Positions 9,256-17,753 of a stretch of 64,000 nucleotides of DNA are shown here, piece by piece. Under the pieces are notes generated by a model. That model had not been told where the DNA came from. It did not search any database and saw only the letters and a program-made list of their open reading frames with translations. Source of the DNA: Algoriphagus aquimarinus (GTDB lineage Bacteria; Bacteroidota; Bacteroidia; Cytophagales; Cyclobacteriaceae); NCBI RefSeq assembly GCF_007997215.1, contig NZ_VORW01000006.1, forward strand, positions 62,001-126,000. The letters run 5' to 3'. Numbering within the stretch: the first letter of the stretch is position 1; the number at the start of each line of letters is the position of its first letter. The position numbers and the translations under genes are program-made.

Positions 9256-9882
9256 TTAAGCCAGGTTGTGTGCGTGTGCATAATTGACCAGACTTACTAG
9301 GCTAGAACAATCAGTCTTTCGGAGAATATTTTTGCGATGTGTTTCTACCGTTTTCTCGCTGATGAACAAAACTTCAGCTATCTGCTTGGTAGAAAAATCC
9401 CTAGCTATCAGCTTAATTATCTCTGTTTCTCGCGGTGAAAGATCACTTTTCTCCGTTGGTGAATTGATCTGTCGCACGAGTATCTCGGAAATTTCGTCGC
9501 TAAAGTATTTTTTACCTGAGGTGACTTTGTCCAAAGCTCTCATCAAGGAAGAGTGAGCATCATTTTTTAAAACAAAGCTGTCAATATTTTCTTTAAGCAA
9601 CTCTTTCACTACCGAAGGGTCATCATGCATGCTGAGCACGATAACTTTGATGTCGGGATTTATGGAGTGAGCTAGTCTGATTATCTCCAAGCCTGAAAAA
9701 TCGGGTAGTTCATAGTCTGTTACGAGTATGTCAAAGTCTTTTGTCTTCAGAAGATCGATCGCCTCTTTTCCACTGCTGGCAGTTGCTGCTACCTCATAAT
9801 TCTCCAAACCACTAAGAAGACTCTGTGTGCCTTCCAGTAATATTTTATGATCATCTACTAAAAGTATTTGGTACTTCTTCAT
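9256..9882 (-). CDS. NarL/FixJ-type response regulator
   Basis: The start is placed at MKKYQILLVDDH (9882), which gives 208 residues and the normal receiver N-terminus. An upstream in-frame ATG at 9918 would add 12 basic residues. The receiver domain (1-120) shows DDHKILL, phospho-acceptor Asp in FDILVTDYELPDFSG, SMHDD and the conserved Lys of FVLKND. The LuxR-type helix-turn-helix (145-205) shows LSPRETEIIKLIARDFSTKQIAEVL and SEKTVETHRKNILRK. It follows the TPR histidine kinase in the same direction and is its probable partner. A perfect 7-2-7 TACCTAT palindrome at the kinase stop codon and another upstream of the kinase suggest autoregulation. A paralogous pair lies at 56.6-59.3 kb. Confidence 0.93.
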   Translation of the reverse strand: MKKYQILLVDDHKILLEGTQSLLSGLENYEVAATASSGKEAIDLLKTKDFDILVTDYELPDFSGLEIIRLAHSINPDIKVIVLSMHDDPSVVKELLKENIDSFVLKNDAHSSLMRALDKVTSGKKYFSDEISEILVRQINSPTEKSDLSPRETEIIKLIARDFSTKQIAEVLFISEKTVETHRKNILRKTDCSSLVSLVNYAHAHNLA

Positions 9883-9956
9883 CCGTTTTTCTGTCCTACT
9901 TTTAAATAAGCGCATCATTTTTTTTTACAAATTACGCTGCGTTTAAAGTCATTTTC

Positions 9957-9976
9957 AATACCTATGAATAGGTATT
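9957..9976. promoter_or_regulatory. NarL-like 7-2-7 palindrome upstream of the regulator gene
   Basis: AATACCTAT-GA-ATAGGTATT is a perfect 9-base inverted repeat with a 2-base spacer. It contains two heptamers matching the NarL consensus TACYYMT in tail-to-tail 7-2-7 spacing. It overlaps the stop codon of the kinase gene and lies 40-80 bases upstream of the NarL-type regulator start, so it is a candidate autoregulatory operator (inference from family knowledge). Confidence 0.55.
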
Positions 9977-11962
9977 CCTCTCTACCTGAGAGGGTTTTAG
10001 TGCATGAGATTTGTCAATGGTGATGGTGAGCATGGTGTTTTTTCTTCCTTTTTTGGTATCGATATCCATGGCTCCTTTGATAAGATTTAGCCGCGTATTG
10101 ATATTCCTCCAGCCATTTCCCTTGCTGTTTTCAAAGGTGTTCAGGTCAAATCCATTTCCATTATCCTCCACTGTGATGATGACCTCTTCCTCATGGGCTG
10201 TAAACTGAATCAAAAGCTCAGTAGCTCCGGAGTACTTCAATACATTGGATATCCACTCTTGCAAAATCCTGTAAAGTGAAATTTCAAAAACCTCGTTTAA
10301 TCGTGCATCTATCCCAAAAACCTGAACTTCGGCATTTACCTGATTTGATTTATTAATCCTTACAATCAATTCTTGCAGTGCCGGAATTAAACCTTCTTTG
10401 GTGAGCACCTGAGGCATGAGGTTGAAGGCTATATTTCGTATCTCATGCTGAATATCATTAAGTAACGCGGTAGAGTTATCTACTATCTCATTGCGCACCA
10501 AAAGATCATTACTACTGTTTTTCAAACCCTGAATATTCATGGTCAATGCACTCACCAATTGCCCCATGCTATCATGGAGGTCAGAAGCAAAGCGCTTGCG
10601 TTCTTTTTCCTCGCTGCTAATTACTGCCTGAATCTGAGCCTCACGAAGTCTTGTTTTTTGCTCGCTGAGCACCTTTTGCTGACTGATCCGTGCTTGCTTT
10701 CTCCAGAGATAAAACACCAGAAGTAAGAGTAGCAGCACAAAAAACAAGGCAAGAATAATGATGAAATTTCGCTGGTTGGTGGCCTGCTGAATACTATTCT
10801 CTTGGTCTAATAAAACGATCTGTTGATCCTTCTTCTCTGTTTCATATTTGGTTTCTAGCTCTGCGATTTCCTTATTAGTTTCAATGTTCAGGAGACTGTC
10901 TTGATAGATTTTATGAAACTTATGGGCTTGCAGCGCGGGTCCAAATTGATTATCTGCCTCATACACTTCTGCTAAAAGTCCGTAGCTATCCTTTAGGCGA
11001 TTTAGGTTTTCTAGTTTTTTGGAGAGTTGCAGGCTTTGCTCAGCCAGTTTGACCGCCACTGAAATATTATTTCTTCTAAGTTCATTTTGAGCTGAGGACC
11101 AGAGAAGGATAGATTGATCATAATCATTTTCATACTTGCCTTCAGTATATACTGCCAGCGCTTTTTTGAAATAGTCACTTGCCAAACTGTATTGCTCCTT
11201 TTTAGAAAATGCGTGACCCAAGTCCGTATAAATTAAGGCCTGGCTTTTGGAGTCATTGGCTTTGATAGCGAAGGGAAGAGCTTCTTGATAATAATAAATG
11301 GCCGAATCTTGGGCTTCCAGTCTTCCATACACATTGCCAATATTCAATAAGGTTTTTTGAATGTTTTGTCTGAAATCATCGTCAGGCAATGATTTCTTTA
11401 AGCGAAGCGCATCAAAATAGTAGTCTTTGGCTTTATCAAATTTTTCATTCAGGAAATGCACGTTTCCAATATTTGTCAAGACGCTTCCTTTCAGACCCTG
11501 ATCCTCTAACTTATTTACAATTCGTAGTGCCTCTAATTGATATTCCAAAGAGGCATCATAATCTCCTTTGTTTTGTAGGATGAGTCCTAAATTAACCGAA
11601 GTCACTGCCACACCTCGCTCATTTTCTATGGAGGTATACAGTTCCCGGGTTTGGTCTAGGTAATAGGCTGCAGAGTCATAATCTGATTTGGCCCAAAAAA
11701 CTACCCCAACATTATTAGAGGCATAAGCCTGCAGCGCTTTGTATCCATGTTGCTTTGAAATCTTGATCGATTCGTAACCATATTCCAGCGCTTTGGGAGG
11801 ATCTGAGTACTTTAGATGCCAGCAGAGATCACCGAGCACAGTTGCTCTGGTCGAATCATCTGGCTTATTAGTAAGAATATTTTGGAGGCTATCTAGTAAC
11901 TCATTTTGTCCATAAGAGACAAAGCTACATAGGCAAAAAATGATTAGTACGATTACTCTCAA
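9962..11962 (-). CDS. TPR sensor histidine kinase (HisKA_3, NarX-like)
   Basis: 666 residues. The signal peptide MRVIVLIIFCLCSFVSYGQ is followed by a periplasmic solenoid of about seven tetratricopeptide repeats (~35-375; for example ALEYQLEALRIVNKLED and AIYYYQEALPFAIKAND). One transmembrane helix (~398-418, FIIILALFFVLLLLLLVFYL) leads into a HisKA_3 dimerisation domain with phospho-acceptor His in ERKRFASDLHDSMGQ (~465). The HATPase lies at ~550-650 (ISNVLKYSGA, VEDNGNGFD, GNGWRNINTR). It is the cognate partner of the downstream NarL-type regulator. Kinases of this architecture are common in Cytophagales and sense unknown periplasmic cues. It is divergent from the secreted-protein gene at 12083, with NarL-like sites in between. 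Confidence 0.92.
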   Translation of the reverse strand: MRVIVLIIFCLCSFVSYGQNELLDSLQNILTNKPDDSTRATVLGDLCWHLKYSDPPKALEYGYESIKISKQHGYKALQAYASNNVGVVFWAKSDYDSAAYYLDQTRELYTSIENERGVAVTSVNLGLILQNKGDYDASLEYQLEALRIVNKLEDQGLKGSVLTNIGNVHFLNEKFDKAKDYYFDALRLKKSLPDDDFRQNIQKTLLNIGNVYGRLEAQDSAIYYYQEALPFAIKANDSKSQALIYTDLGHAFSKKEQYSLASDYFKKALAVYTEGKYENDYDQSILLWSSAQNELRRNNISVAVKLAEQSLQLSKKLENLNRLKDSYGLLAEVYEADNQFGPALQAHKFHKIYQDSLLNIETNKEIAELETKYETEKKDQQIVLLDQENSIQQATNQRNFIIILALFFVLLLLLLVFYLWRKQARISQQKVLSEQKTRLREAQIQAVISSEEKERKRFASDLHDSMGQLVSALTMNIQGLKNSSNDLLVRNEIVDNSTALLNDIQHEIRNIAFNLMPQVLTKEGLIPALQELIVRINKSNQVNAEVQVFGIDARLNEVFEISLYRILQEWISNVLKYSGATELLIQFTAHEEEVIITVEDNGNGFDLNTFENSKGNGWRNINTRLNLIKGAMDIDTKKGRKNTMLTITIDKSHALKPSQVERNTYS

Positions 11963-11982
11963 GGCAGTAAATTTAAGCTATA

Positions 11983-12013
11983 TACCTACCATTAGGTATG
12001 CCAAAATACCTAA
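11983..12013. promoter_or_regulatory. NarL-like operator cluster in the divergent promoter
   Basis: TACCTAC-CA-TTAGGTA at 11983-11998 is a second 7-2-7 inverted repeat of NarL-type heptamers. A further half-site TACCTAA follows at 12007-12013. They lie 20-50 bases upstream of the kinase ATG (11962) and 70-100 bases upstream of the divergent secreted-protein gene (12083). One regulator could therefore control both directions. Binding is inferred, not shown. Confidence 0.5.
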
Positions 12014-12082
12014 TCAACCTTATTGAAACAAGGGTTATTAATGGAGTTATTTGTATAAGTAACTATATAAAAATCTGCAACC

Positions 12083-13081
12083 ATGAAAAACTACTTATTA
12101 ATTCTAGCTTTCTTCTTTTGCACTATGGTGCAGGGGCAAATAGTAACCAGTAAAAATGTTAGCGATAACAGCTACGGTGAAAAAAAATTAAAGGATGCTC
12201 CAAAGAAGGTTTATCTAAATCAATTCTTTGTGAATTACCAATTGATTGCTGCAAGTTCGGAAGCAAGTGCAGGAGGTAAAACTAAAGCAGAGATGGCTGT
12301 TGGTATGACGGGAGTAGAAATTGCAGATATGCAGGAAATCACCAATAATGCCTATGCCATGGTGGTGAAAAAACTCCAGGATGCAGGGATAGAAATTGTC
12401 AATTCAGCTGAGGCTGGTAATACGGAGTTTTATAGTGACTGGACCAAAATGACCGGAGGTACTCCTTCTAAAGCTCAACTTATTGGTTATGTTTCTACGG
12501 CACCCGCTGGATTTGATTTTTATGTTAAAAAAGTAGACAGTAAAGGAAAAACGAAAGGCACCTTTTTGGATACAACGCCTAAACTATCCAAAGAACTAGG
12601 AGATATTCCGGTTTTTGAAGCCAACATCTGCTTTCAATTTGTGACCATTGAAGGTAATAGTTCTTATGTAACTGATGCCACCAAGATGAAAGGGGTGGTG
12701 CAATACCAAATGCCAGAAGTTGCAATAGCTAAATCTGCTGAGGGTATATTTGGTTCTAAAATAGAAACATCTAGAGTTGCCGCTCGTGTGGTTTGGAAAG
12801 GTGGAATGAATGGAGCAGGAGCAAATACCATTTTGTCTTATAGCCCAAAAGGTGGTATAGAAATCCCAGGGGTAATGGAAGAAAAGAAGTTTAAGGAGTA
12901 TGTTACACCAGATAGGAGTTACAATACGACATATGCAGGAGTTGCCTATACAAATGATAAAGAGCTGGAAGTATCTCATCAAGTAAAAGCTGATAGAGCT
13001 GCGTATAAAACAAAAACGCAACAAGCCCTCAATGAGTATTTAAGTTTGGTGGTTGATAATTTTATAGCCAGCCTTAATTGA
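12083..13081 (+). CDS. secreted protein of unknown function next to a NarL-type two-component pair
   Basis: 332 residues with the signal peptide MKNYLLILAFFFCTMVQGQ. The mature protein is a mixed alpha/beta domain with segments such as KKVYLNQFFVNYQLIAASS, NNAYAMVVKKLQDAGIEIV and VSHQVKADRAAYKTKTQQAL. It has no cysteine cluster, lipobox or known catalytic motif. The C-terminal half of the 54130-55929 protein, which also lies beside a TPR-kinase/NarL pair, shows a similar order of segments (IAD..., a helix ending near FVP/IVN, then FE/FK-I-LELKIAF), suggesting distant homology. A strong terminator follows. It is a plausible regulatory target of the divergent two-component system. Family not recognised. 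Confidence 0.8.
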   Translation: MKNYLLILAFFFCTMVQGQIVTSKNVSDNSYGEKKLKDAPKKVYLNQFFVNYQLIAASSEASAGGKTKAEMAVGMTGVEIADMQEITNNAYAMVVKKLQDAGIEIVNSAEAGNTEFYSDWTKMTGGTPSKAQLIGYVSTAPAGFDFYVKKVDSKGKTKGTFLDTTPKLSKELGDIPVFEANICFQFVTIEGNSSYVTDATKMKGVVQYQMPEVAIAKSAEGIFGSKIETSRVAARVVWKGGMNGAGANTILSYSPKGGIEIPGVMEEKKFKEYVTPDRSYNTTYAGVAYTNDKELEVSHQVKADRAAYKTKTQQALNEYLSLVVDNFIASLN

Positions 13082-13100
13082 TTCGGAGGTGTGGTGAACA

Positions 13101-13140
13101 CTAAGACATAGAGCTGTGTATATGCAGCTCTATGTCTTAG
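13101..13140 (+). terminator. strong hairpin terminator
   Basis: CTAAGACATAGAGCTG at 13101-13116 pairs perfectly over 16 bases with CAGCTCTATGTCTTAG at 13125-13140. The loop is 8 bases, and a T-rich TTGTTTATTT follows. It ends the 12083-13081 transcript, about 20 bases after the stop. Confidence 0.8.
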
Positions 13141-13271
13141 TTGTTTATTTCTGCTAGTTTCTTTTAGGCTGGCTGCTAAAGAATCTGAAAAGGTGTAATC
13201 TTTTTGGCTTAACAGATAAGCGAACTATTAAATTTCCAGGAGCTACTCAAGATGGAATTGATTTCTCCGGT

Positions 13272-13919
13272 TCAAACATTCTTTCTTGTTTTTAACCATA
13301 TTCCAATAAGTTGAAATGCCAATATGGTCAAAAAAATGGGTAGGTATAAATAAATTATTAAATCTACTTTGTCTGCATTTAATCTATAAAATATAGAATG
13401 CGCTATTACTAAAACAAACATCAAGTAAGTGAAGCGCTGCAGGTTTTTCCATTTTGCTGCTTTTAATTTTCTTAAAAAATAATCGTTTGATATGACAAGT
13501 AGCAAGATGAGGATGAAGGCCCCAAGTAACCCAGTGTAATTTGCCAACCCGAAATTACCTTTACGAATTGCAAAACCTTTTTCAACTTCTTCTACAAAAT
13601 AAAGCCAAGGCCTACCTGTGAAATGCATAAATAGCCCAACCACAGAATGAATCAGACCTAATAACCCTCCAAAAATACCAATATCTCTTCTTATATTAGT
13701 TGAGATTGGGTTTTTGAGTTTTAACATCAAATTTATAGGTCCTAAAATTAGTGAGACTGCCAATAAACAAATGCTTAGATATCCTGAAGTATAAGTGATA
13801 AAAGGAACAATAGGTAAAGTGGGCTTCCAAAAGAGGTAAAAAATAATACAGAAAGTTACACTAAGGGCAAACATTGGCAGATAATGAATTTTAAGCCTAG
13901 TGACAATATTTTTTTTCAT
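13272..13919 (-). CDS. ferric-reductase-like transmembrane haem protein, copy 1
   Basis: 215 residues with six predicted membrane helices. The order TSGYLSICLLAVSLILGP, RRDIGIFGGLLGLIHSVVGLFMHF, GLANYTGLLGAF, SNDYFLRKLKAAKWKNLQRFTYLMFVLVIAH follows the ferric reductase/YedZ(MsrQ)-type transmembrane domain (PF01794). The histidines in LIHSVVGLFMH and in VLVIAHSIF are the expected b-haem ligands. The molybdopterin oxidoreductase and cytochrome b 1-3 kb away could be redox partners, but they are on the opposite strand and have their own cytochrome. A second copy at 34276-34923 differs at about 20 of 215 residues by eye. No NAD-binding domain is attached. Confidence 0.85.
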   Translation of the reverse strand: MKKNIVTRLKIHYLPMFALSVTFCIIFYLFWKPTLPIVPFITYTSGYLSICLLAVSLILGPINLMLKLKNPISTNIRRDIGIFGGLLGLIHSVVGLFMHFTGRPWLYFVEEVEKGFAIRKGNFGLANYTGLLGAFILILLLVISNDYFLRKLKAAKWKNLQRFTYLMFVLVIAHSIFYRLNADKVDLIIYLYLPIFLTILAFQLIGIWLKTRKNV

Positions 13920-14891
13920 GTTTTGTTAATTTCTACTATAAATTTAGCTGTTTATTATTGCTTAAAATCAGTTAGTTAGCACTGGGTAATTTAAGACGAG
14001 TAGCTTATTTTGTGCTTCATTTCAGCTATTTGATTAAGGGATTGAAGCAGTCTACAATCCGTTAATTTATTACTAACCGACTATAAATTATACTCATTGT
14101 ATGTGGCTGAAATGGTGAATATAAACCAAAAAAATTAGGGGTACAAGGCTCTATAATCTCCTACGGTATTTAGAGGGTGGGATCTAGTTCAGCCCATTTT
14201 ACTCTCAGTTGAGCTGGCATGGGAATGATCTTTTCTACGGATATCTCGATAAGCAAAGGGATGGATTTCACCTGATATAAATGTCAATCTCAATGAGTTC
14301 TTCACTTTGCTACTCAATCACCAATTGTTTTGGATAGGTAGGTATAATTACTCGCTGTTGCCACGGAATAGCAACTCAGATCAGGAGATGCTTTAGGAAG
14401 TTGACGCTGATTAGCTTGCCAATAAAAAGCTATGCCCGATAGTAGTTTATCTCAAATTAAGGTGTGCTTTTGATTGACTATTACTTTTCCTTACTGATTA
14501 GGTAATCCCTTTATTCTGACTGATCTCCTAAGTACTCAATCTTTCAGTTGCTGAGATCTGCCACATATTCAATTATTCCATAGTTTATTTATCCTCTTCG
14601 GTAAGTTTCCGATTTGAACATTTGACAAAGGATAGAAGTGTTGTCCCCACTTCCTGTGAGAATATTTTCCCATCAGAGGAAAATGCCATGGAGCTAACGA
14701 TTTGCAAACTTACGGAGGAGTGGTCCCAGCGACTTCCAAGTGAAGATAAGGGCTTGTCCGCAATTTGGCTTAAGATTTCCCAAGTGGGAAGTAGTGTTAA
14801 AAGCCTGCTTGTGCAACACTAATCAAGTATTCAAATAAAATAGTACATTTAATTACAGAGAGTTAGCCCAAAAAAATGTACGTTTTATTAT
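13920..14891. other. long gene-free stretch, possibly degraded coding remnant
   Basis: No intact gene is convincing over these 972 bases. The first ~65 bases upstream of the ferric-reductase-like gene are shared with the duplicate copy upstream of 34923. Around 14580-14790 the minus strand carries an open stretch with SSMAFSSDGKIF, reminiscent of a WD40 repeat, ending at a TAA. The plus-strand frame at 14622-14822 has no recognisable domain. The cytochrome b promoter must lie near the right end. Confidence 0.4.
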
Positions 14892-15662
14892 ATGGATTCT
14901 ACCAGTACAAGCTTATCAGAGAAACTAAGGCATAAACCTTGGGTGAAGACTGCACATTGGATTATTACCCTTAGTTTTTTATTTCTGGTCTTTACCGGCA
15001 TCGAAATAATGATGGTTCATCCGCGACTTTATTGGGGGGAAGTAGGGAATGAGCTCACTCCCGCATTGCTGGAAATTCCTATAAGTCGTAACCATAAGCG
15101 TTCGGATTGGCAAGAGAAAGTACCGTTTTTTGATTCCGAAGATTCGCCTGTCAGTGCAGGCAGAAATGGCGAGGAGTTGATGTTTAATGAAAATGGATGG
15201 GGGCGAAGTATTCATTTTTTAGCCGCTTGGTTTCTGGTGGTGACAGGTTTAGTGTATTTGCTTCTGGGGATTTTTAGCGGGCATTTTCAAAAACACATTT
15301 GGCCCAGAATAAAAGAACTGACTCCTGCTCAGCTTTGGCGAGATATAAAAGAGCATTTTCAGATGAAGATAGCCCCGCCTACGGGTGGCCCCACCTATGG
15401 GCTGCTTCAAAAACTTGCTTACATGACTATTATTTTCATGGCATTGCCTCTGGCAATAATCACAGGCTTTACTATGTCTCCTGCCATCACTGCCGCTTTT
15501 CCATTTCTGTTGGAAGTTATCGGTGGATATCAATCTGCCAGAACGATCCATTTCTTTACCTCTTTGGCCCTTGAGATCTTTTTGATCATGCATATAGTGA
15601 TGATTATGTTATCTGGATTCAAACAACAGTTGCGGTATATGACCATAGGTAAACAATCATGA
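14892..15662 (+). CDS. di-haem cytochrome b561-type subunit of a molybdopterin oxidoreductase
   Basis: 256 residues with four to five membrane helices. Haem-ligand histidines appear in KTAHWIITLSFLFLVFTGIEIM (helix 1), RSIHFLAAWFLVVTG (helix 2), ARTIHFFTSLALEIFLIMHI and nearby (helices 4-5). This is the thiosulfate-reductase/formate-dehydrogenase-like cytochrome b pattern (PF01292/PF00033-type). A hydrophilic loop of about 70 residues follows helix 1. Its TGA overlaps the next ATG (ATGA), which begins a 30-residue ORF leading directly into the molybdopterin protein. It therefore probably passes electrons between the quinone pool and the periplasmic molybdoenzyme. Confidence 0.88.
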   Translation: MDSTSTSLSEKLRHKPWVKTAHWIITLSFLFLVFTGIEIMMVHPRLYWGEVGNELTPALLEIPISRNHKRSDWQEKVPFFDSEDSPVSAGRNGEELMFNENGWGRSIHFLAAWFLVVTGLVYLLLGIFSGHFQKHIWPRIKELTPAQLWRDIKEHFQMKIAPPTGGPTYGLLQKLAYMTIIFMALPLAIITGFTMSPAITAAFPFLLEVIGGYQSARTIHFFTSLALEIFLIMHIVMIMLSGFKQQLRYMTIGKQS

Positions 15663-15751
15663 AATTGAGAAAGACGCCTACAAGATTTCTCCTGATAGCC
15701 CCGATAATTATCGGAGGGATGACCTTTGAAGATCAATTTGTAAACAGATGA
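15659..15751 (+). CDS. 30-residue ORF coupled by ATGA overlaps on both sides
   Basis: This frame starts at the ATG overlapping the cytochrome b stop (ATGA at 15659-15662). It ends with a TGA overlapping the ATG of the molybdopterin gene (ATGA at 15748-15751). The product is basic at its N-terminus (MKLRKTPTRF), has a short hydrophobic core (LLIAPIIIGGM) and ends TFEDQFVNR. It is too short for usual gene callers. Two exact 4-base stop/start overlaps suggest a real translationally coupled small protein, perhaps a membrane subunit of the oxidoreductase. Chance preservation of the frame as a coupling leader is the alternative. Homologues are not known to me. Confidence 0.5.
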   Translation: MKLRKTPTRFLLIAPIIIGGMTFEDQFVNR

Positions 15752-16491
15752 AAAAGAAGCAGATTATAACTCGACGTGCAGCCATCACAACTGGTATGGC
15801 GTCTCTAGGCGCCCTGATTATTCCCGGCTGCAAGCAACCCCTGCCTCCGAACTATGGGAATATCCTGCGGATGGGTGATAATTTCACTTATGCTGCTCAT
15901 CGAGCCTTACTTCCCGGTCAATCTTTGGCTAAGGAATACCGTTTTAGTGAGATCTCTTCCATGCCTGCGACTGGTACTATTAATCCCGCTGATACTTCAA
16001 AGGAATATTTCAGCGAAAGTTATGAGCGTTTATTAAGCAATGGCTTTGACAATTGGCAGCTTCCTGTGGAGGGTCTTGTGGCTAGGCCTACGAGCTATTC
16101 ACTGAACCAACTTAAGAGTTTTGCTGCACGGACTCAAATCACCAGGCACACCTGTGAGGAAGGTTGGACGGCTATTGCAGAGTGGACTGGATTACCACTG
16201 GGTACCTTACTGGAGCATGCGGGGATTATGCCCAAAGCTCGCTGGGTAAATTTTTATTCCTACGATGGGTGGTTGGATTGCATAGATCTACTCGATGCTT
16301 TTCATCCCCAAACCATCTTGGCTTATGGTATGAATGGAAAAAACCTCTCCATACCACATGGTGCGCCGCTTCGATTGAGACTGGAGAAACAAATCGGTTT
16401 TAAAAGCATGAAGTACTTGGAGCGGATTGTTATTTCTGAGGAATACATAGATCCAGGAGATATTGGCTGGGCATGGTACAATGGGATATAA
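15748..16491 (+). CDS. sulfite-oxidase-fold molybdopterin-dependent oxidoreductase (YedY/MsrP-like)
   Basis: 247 residues. The N-terminus MKKKQIITRRAAITTGMASLG is a twin-arginine signal, and GCK at ~27 could also be a lipobox. The oxidoreductase molybdopterin-binding domain (PF00174) spans roughly 90-235. The molybdenum-ligand Cys lies in TRHTCEEGWTAIAEWTG, followed by WVNFYSYDGW, MNGKNLSIPHGAPLRLR and IGFKSMKYLERI, all hallmarks of this fold. It is exported folded, anchored by its operon partner cytochrome b (14892-15662), and probably oxidises or reduces a sulfur compound. A methionine-sulfoxide reductase role is possible, but substrate cannot be deduced. It belongs to a cytochrome b / small ORF / molybdoenzyme operon. 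Confidence 0.9.
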   Translation: MKKKQIITRRAAITTGMASLGALIIPGCKQPLPPNYGNILRMGDNFTYAAHRALLPGQSLAKEYRFSEISSMPATGTINPADTSKEYFSESYERLLSNGFDNWQLPVEGLVARPTSYSLNQLKSFAARTQITRHTCEEGWTAIAEWTGLPLGTLLEHAGIMPKARWVNFYSYDGWLDCIDLLDAFHPQTILAYGMNGKNLSIPHGAPLRLRLEKQIGFKSMKYLERIVISEEYIDPGDIGWAWYNGI

Positions 16492-16727
16492 AGTAGCTTT
16501 TTCTATCCCTCTAATTTGTTGATTCTAGATCTCTAGCCCAGACTTCCAAAACTATAGAATGCCTCAGCGAAGTGATAGTTTGATATGGTCTTCGAAAGAC
16601 GACACGCTTGGTTGTTATGGCGTGTGTATACATGTCCTAAGCTATTCATTAGCAATAAAGAATGGAGTTTGGTGTATTCTTCAAATCAAAGTTTAGACCC
16701 TATAGTAATTCGCGTCAAATTAAGCCG

Positions 16728-16735
16728 TACTTTTG
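16728..16735 (+). promoter_or_regulatory. Bacteroidota-type minus-7 promoter element
   Basis: TACTTTTG matches the TAnnTTTG minus-7 consensus of Bacteroidota sigma-ABfr, 20 bases before the DnaJ-KTSC ATG (16755). It implies a very short 5' leader. The minus-33 box is weak. Confidence 0.45.
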
Positions 16736-16754
16736 CGCCCGCAAAGAAAATAAC

Positions 16755-17204
16755 ATGAAGCGTATAAACGAATACAAGAAACTCTTTGGAGTTGAAAAGG
16801 AAATCGATTTGACCACCTTGAAAAAGACTTACCGCAATCTTGTGAAGGAGTGGCATCCTGACAAATTTCTAAGTGGAGATCCAAAGCAAGTAGAAGCAGA
16901 AGTACAAAGCCGCAGAATTATCGATGGGTATCATTTTTTGGTAAGTATAGCTCCAGAAACCCATGAGGCTAATTTCGCGAATTACACAGAAACGATTAAC
17001 GTAGCTGGAATCGCAGACTATCACCACAAAGGGATGTTGCTAGAGATCACATTTGTAGATGGTAATACCTACGAATACTTCGGGGTAACTCCGCAAGTCT
17101 ATCAAAAAATGATCAATAGCGATAAGATCAACCGCTTTGCAAAGCGTGCCATCTATCCAAATTATATCTATAGAAAATCTAAGAAGAGTTCGGAAGAGGT
17201 TTAA
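16755..17204 (+). CDS. DnaJ-domain protein with C-terminal KTSC domain
   Basis: The start is set at the ATG at 16755 (MKRINEYKKLFGVEK), because the upstream extension crosses the promoter element and has no domain. The 149 residues contain a J-domain at 1-70 with the essential HPD motif in VKEWHPDKFLSG, then a KTSC domain at ~90-142 (GMLLEITFVDGNTYEYFGVT, then INRFAKRAIYPNY). The J-domain would stimulate an Hsp70. KTSC domains are found in lysyl-tRNA-synthetase-associated and nucleic-acid-related proteins of unclear role. The combination is recurrent in Bacteroidota. It is monocistronic with its own promoter and terminator. Confidence 0.9.
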   Translation: MKRINEYKKLFGVEKEIDLTTLKKTYRNLVKEWHPDKFLSGDPKQVEAEVQSRRIIDGYHFLVSIAPETHEANFANYTETINVAGIADYHHKGMLLEITFVDGNTYEYFGVTPQVYQKMINSDKINRFAKRAIYPNYIYRKSKKSSEEV

Positions 17205-17233
17205 AACCTAAAGTTTACGAGCTTGATCCTAAC

Positions 17234-17268
17234 CGTGGTCTGTGAAGACACAGACCACGTACTTTTTC
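17234..17268 (+). terminator. hairpin terminator after the DnaJ-KTSC gene
   Basis: CGTGGTCTGTG at 17234-17244 and CACAGACCACG at 17249-17259 form a perfect 11-base stem with an AAGA loop. TACTTTTTC follows. Confidence 0.8.
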
Positions 17269-17753
17269 ATTGTTCTGTCCGGCACTACATAGGTTAGGGA
17301 AGGGGAAATCTCTTTTTTTGCTATTACCTAGCATGGTTGAAATTGAAAAATCATTCAACTATAAAGAGTAATTTCATCCGATCACAAAAGGAATGATTGA
17401 GATCGTCAAGATGTTTTTCTCCCGACTGCTTTACAGAATTACACCGATTTCACTGCTATCAAGCTACTCCTATCCCAGCCAAACCTAAAGCTTGCCTCTT
17501 TTCTGCTATCTTTGTTTTCATCCAAAAAATGACAAACACAACTCTGCAGTTTTTCATTTTCAAGATTCATACTAGCTAGGAATTGTTTTTCAGTTGACTT
17601 TCCGCAGCCTCAGCAATGACTTAACATATTTTGAAATAAAATTGGTTAACACTGAATTGAGGCTTCATCGGACATCAGGCATCCGACACCCTGCTTTTCA
17701 ACCAAAGAATCATGATACTCGCAAATTAATCACCTAAAAAAGAACCATAGTAC
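17269..17753. other. intergenic region upstream of rapA
   Basis: No credible gene occurs here; the 60-codon frame at 17397-17579 is Cys/Phe-rich and domain-less. TATCTTTG at 17507-17514 fits the TAnnTTTG promoter pattern and could drive rapA with a ~230-base leader. A short inverted repeat around an ATCGGACATCAGGCATCCGA string lies near 17667-17690. Confidence 0.4.

Noticed and set aside
14622-14822. Plus-strand 66-codon ORF
   Set aside because: No domain, no RBS, and the opposing frame is equally open; not supported as a gene.
17397-17579. Plus-strand 60-codon ORF upstream of rapA
   Set aside because: Cys/Phe/Ser-rich composition typical of chance AT-rich frames and no start signal.
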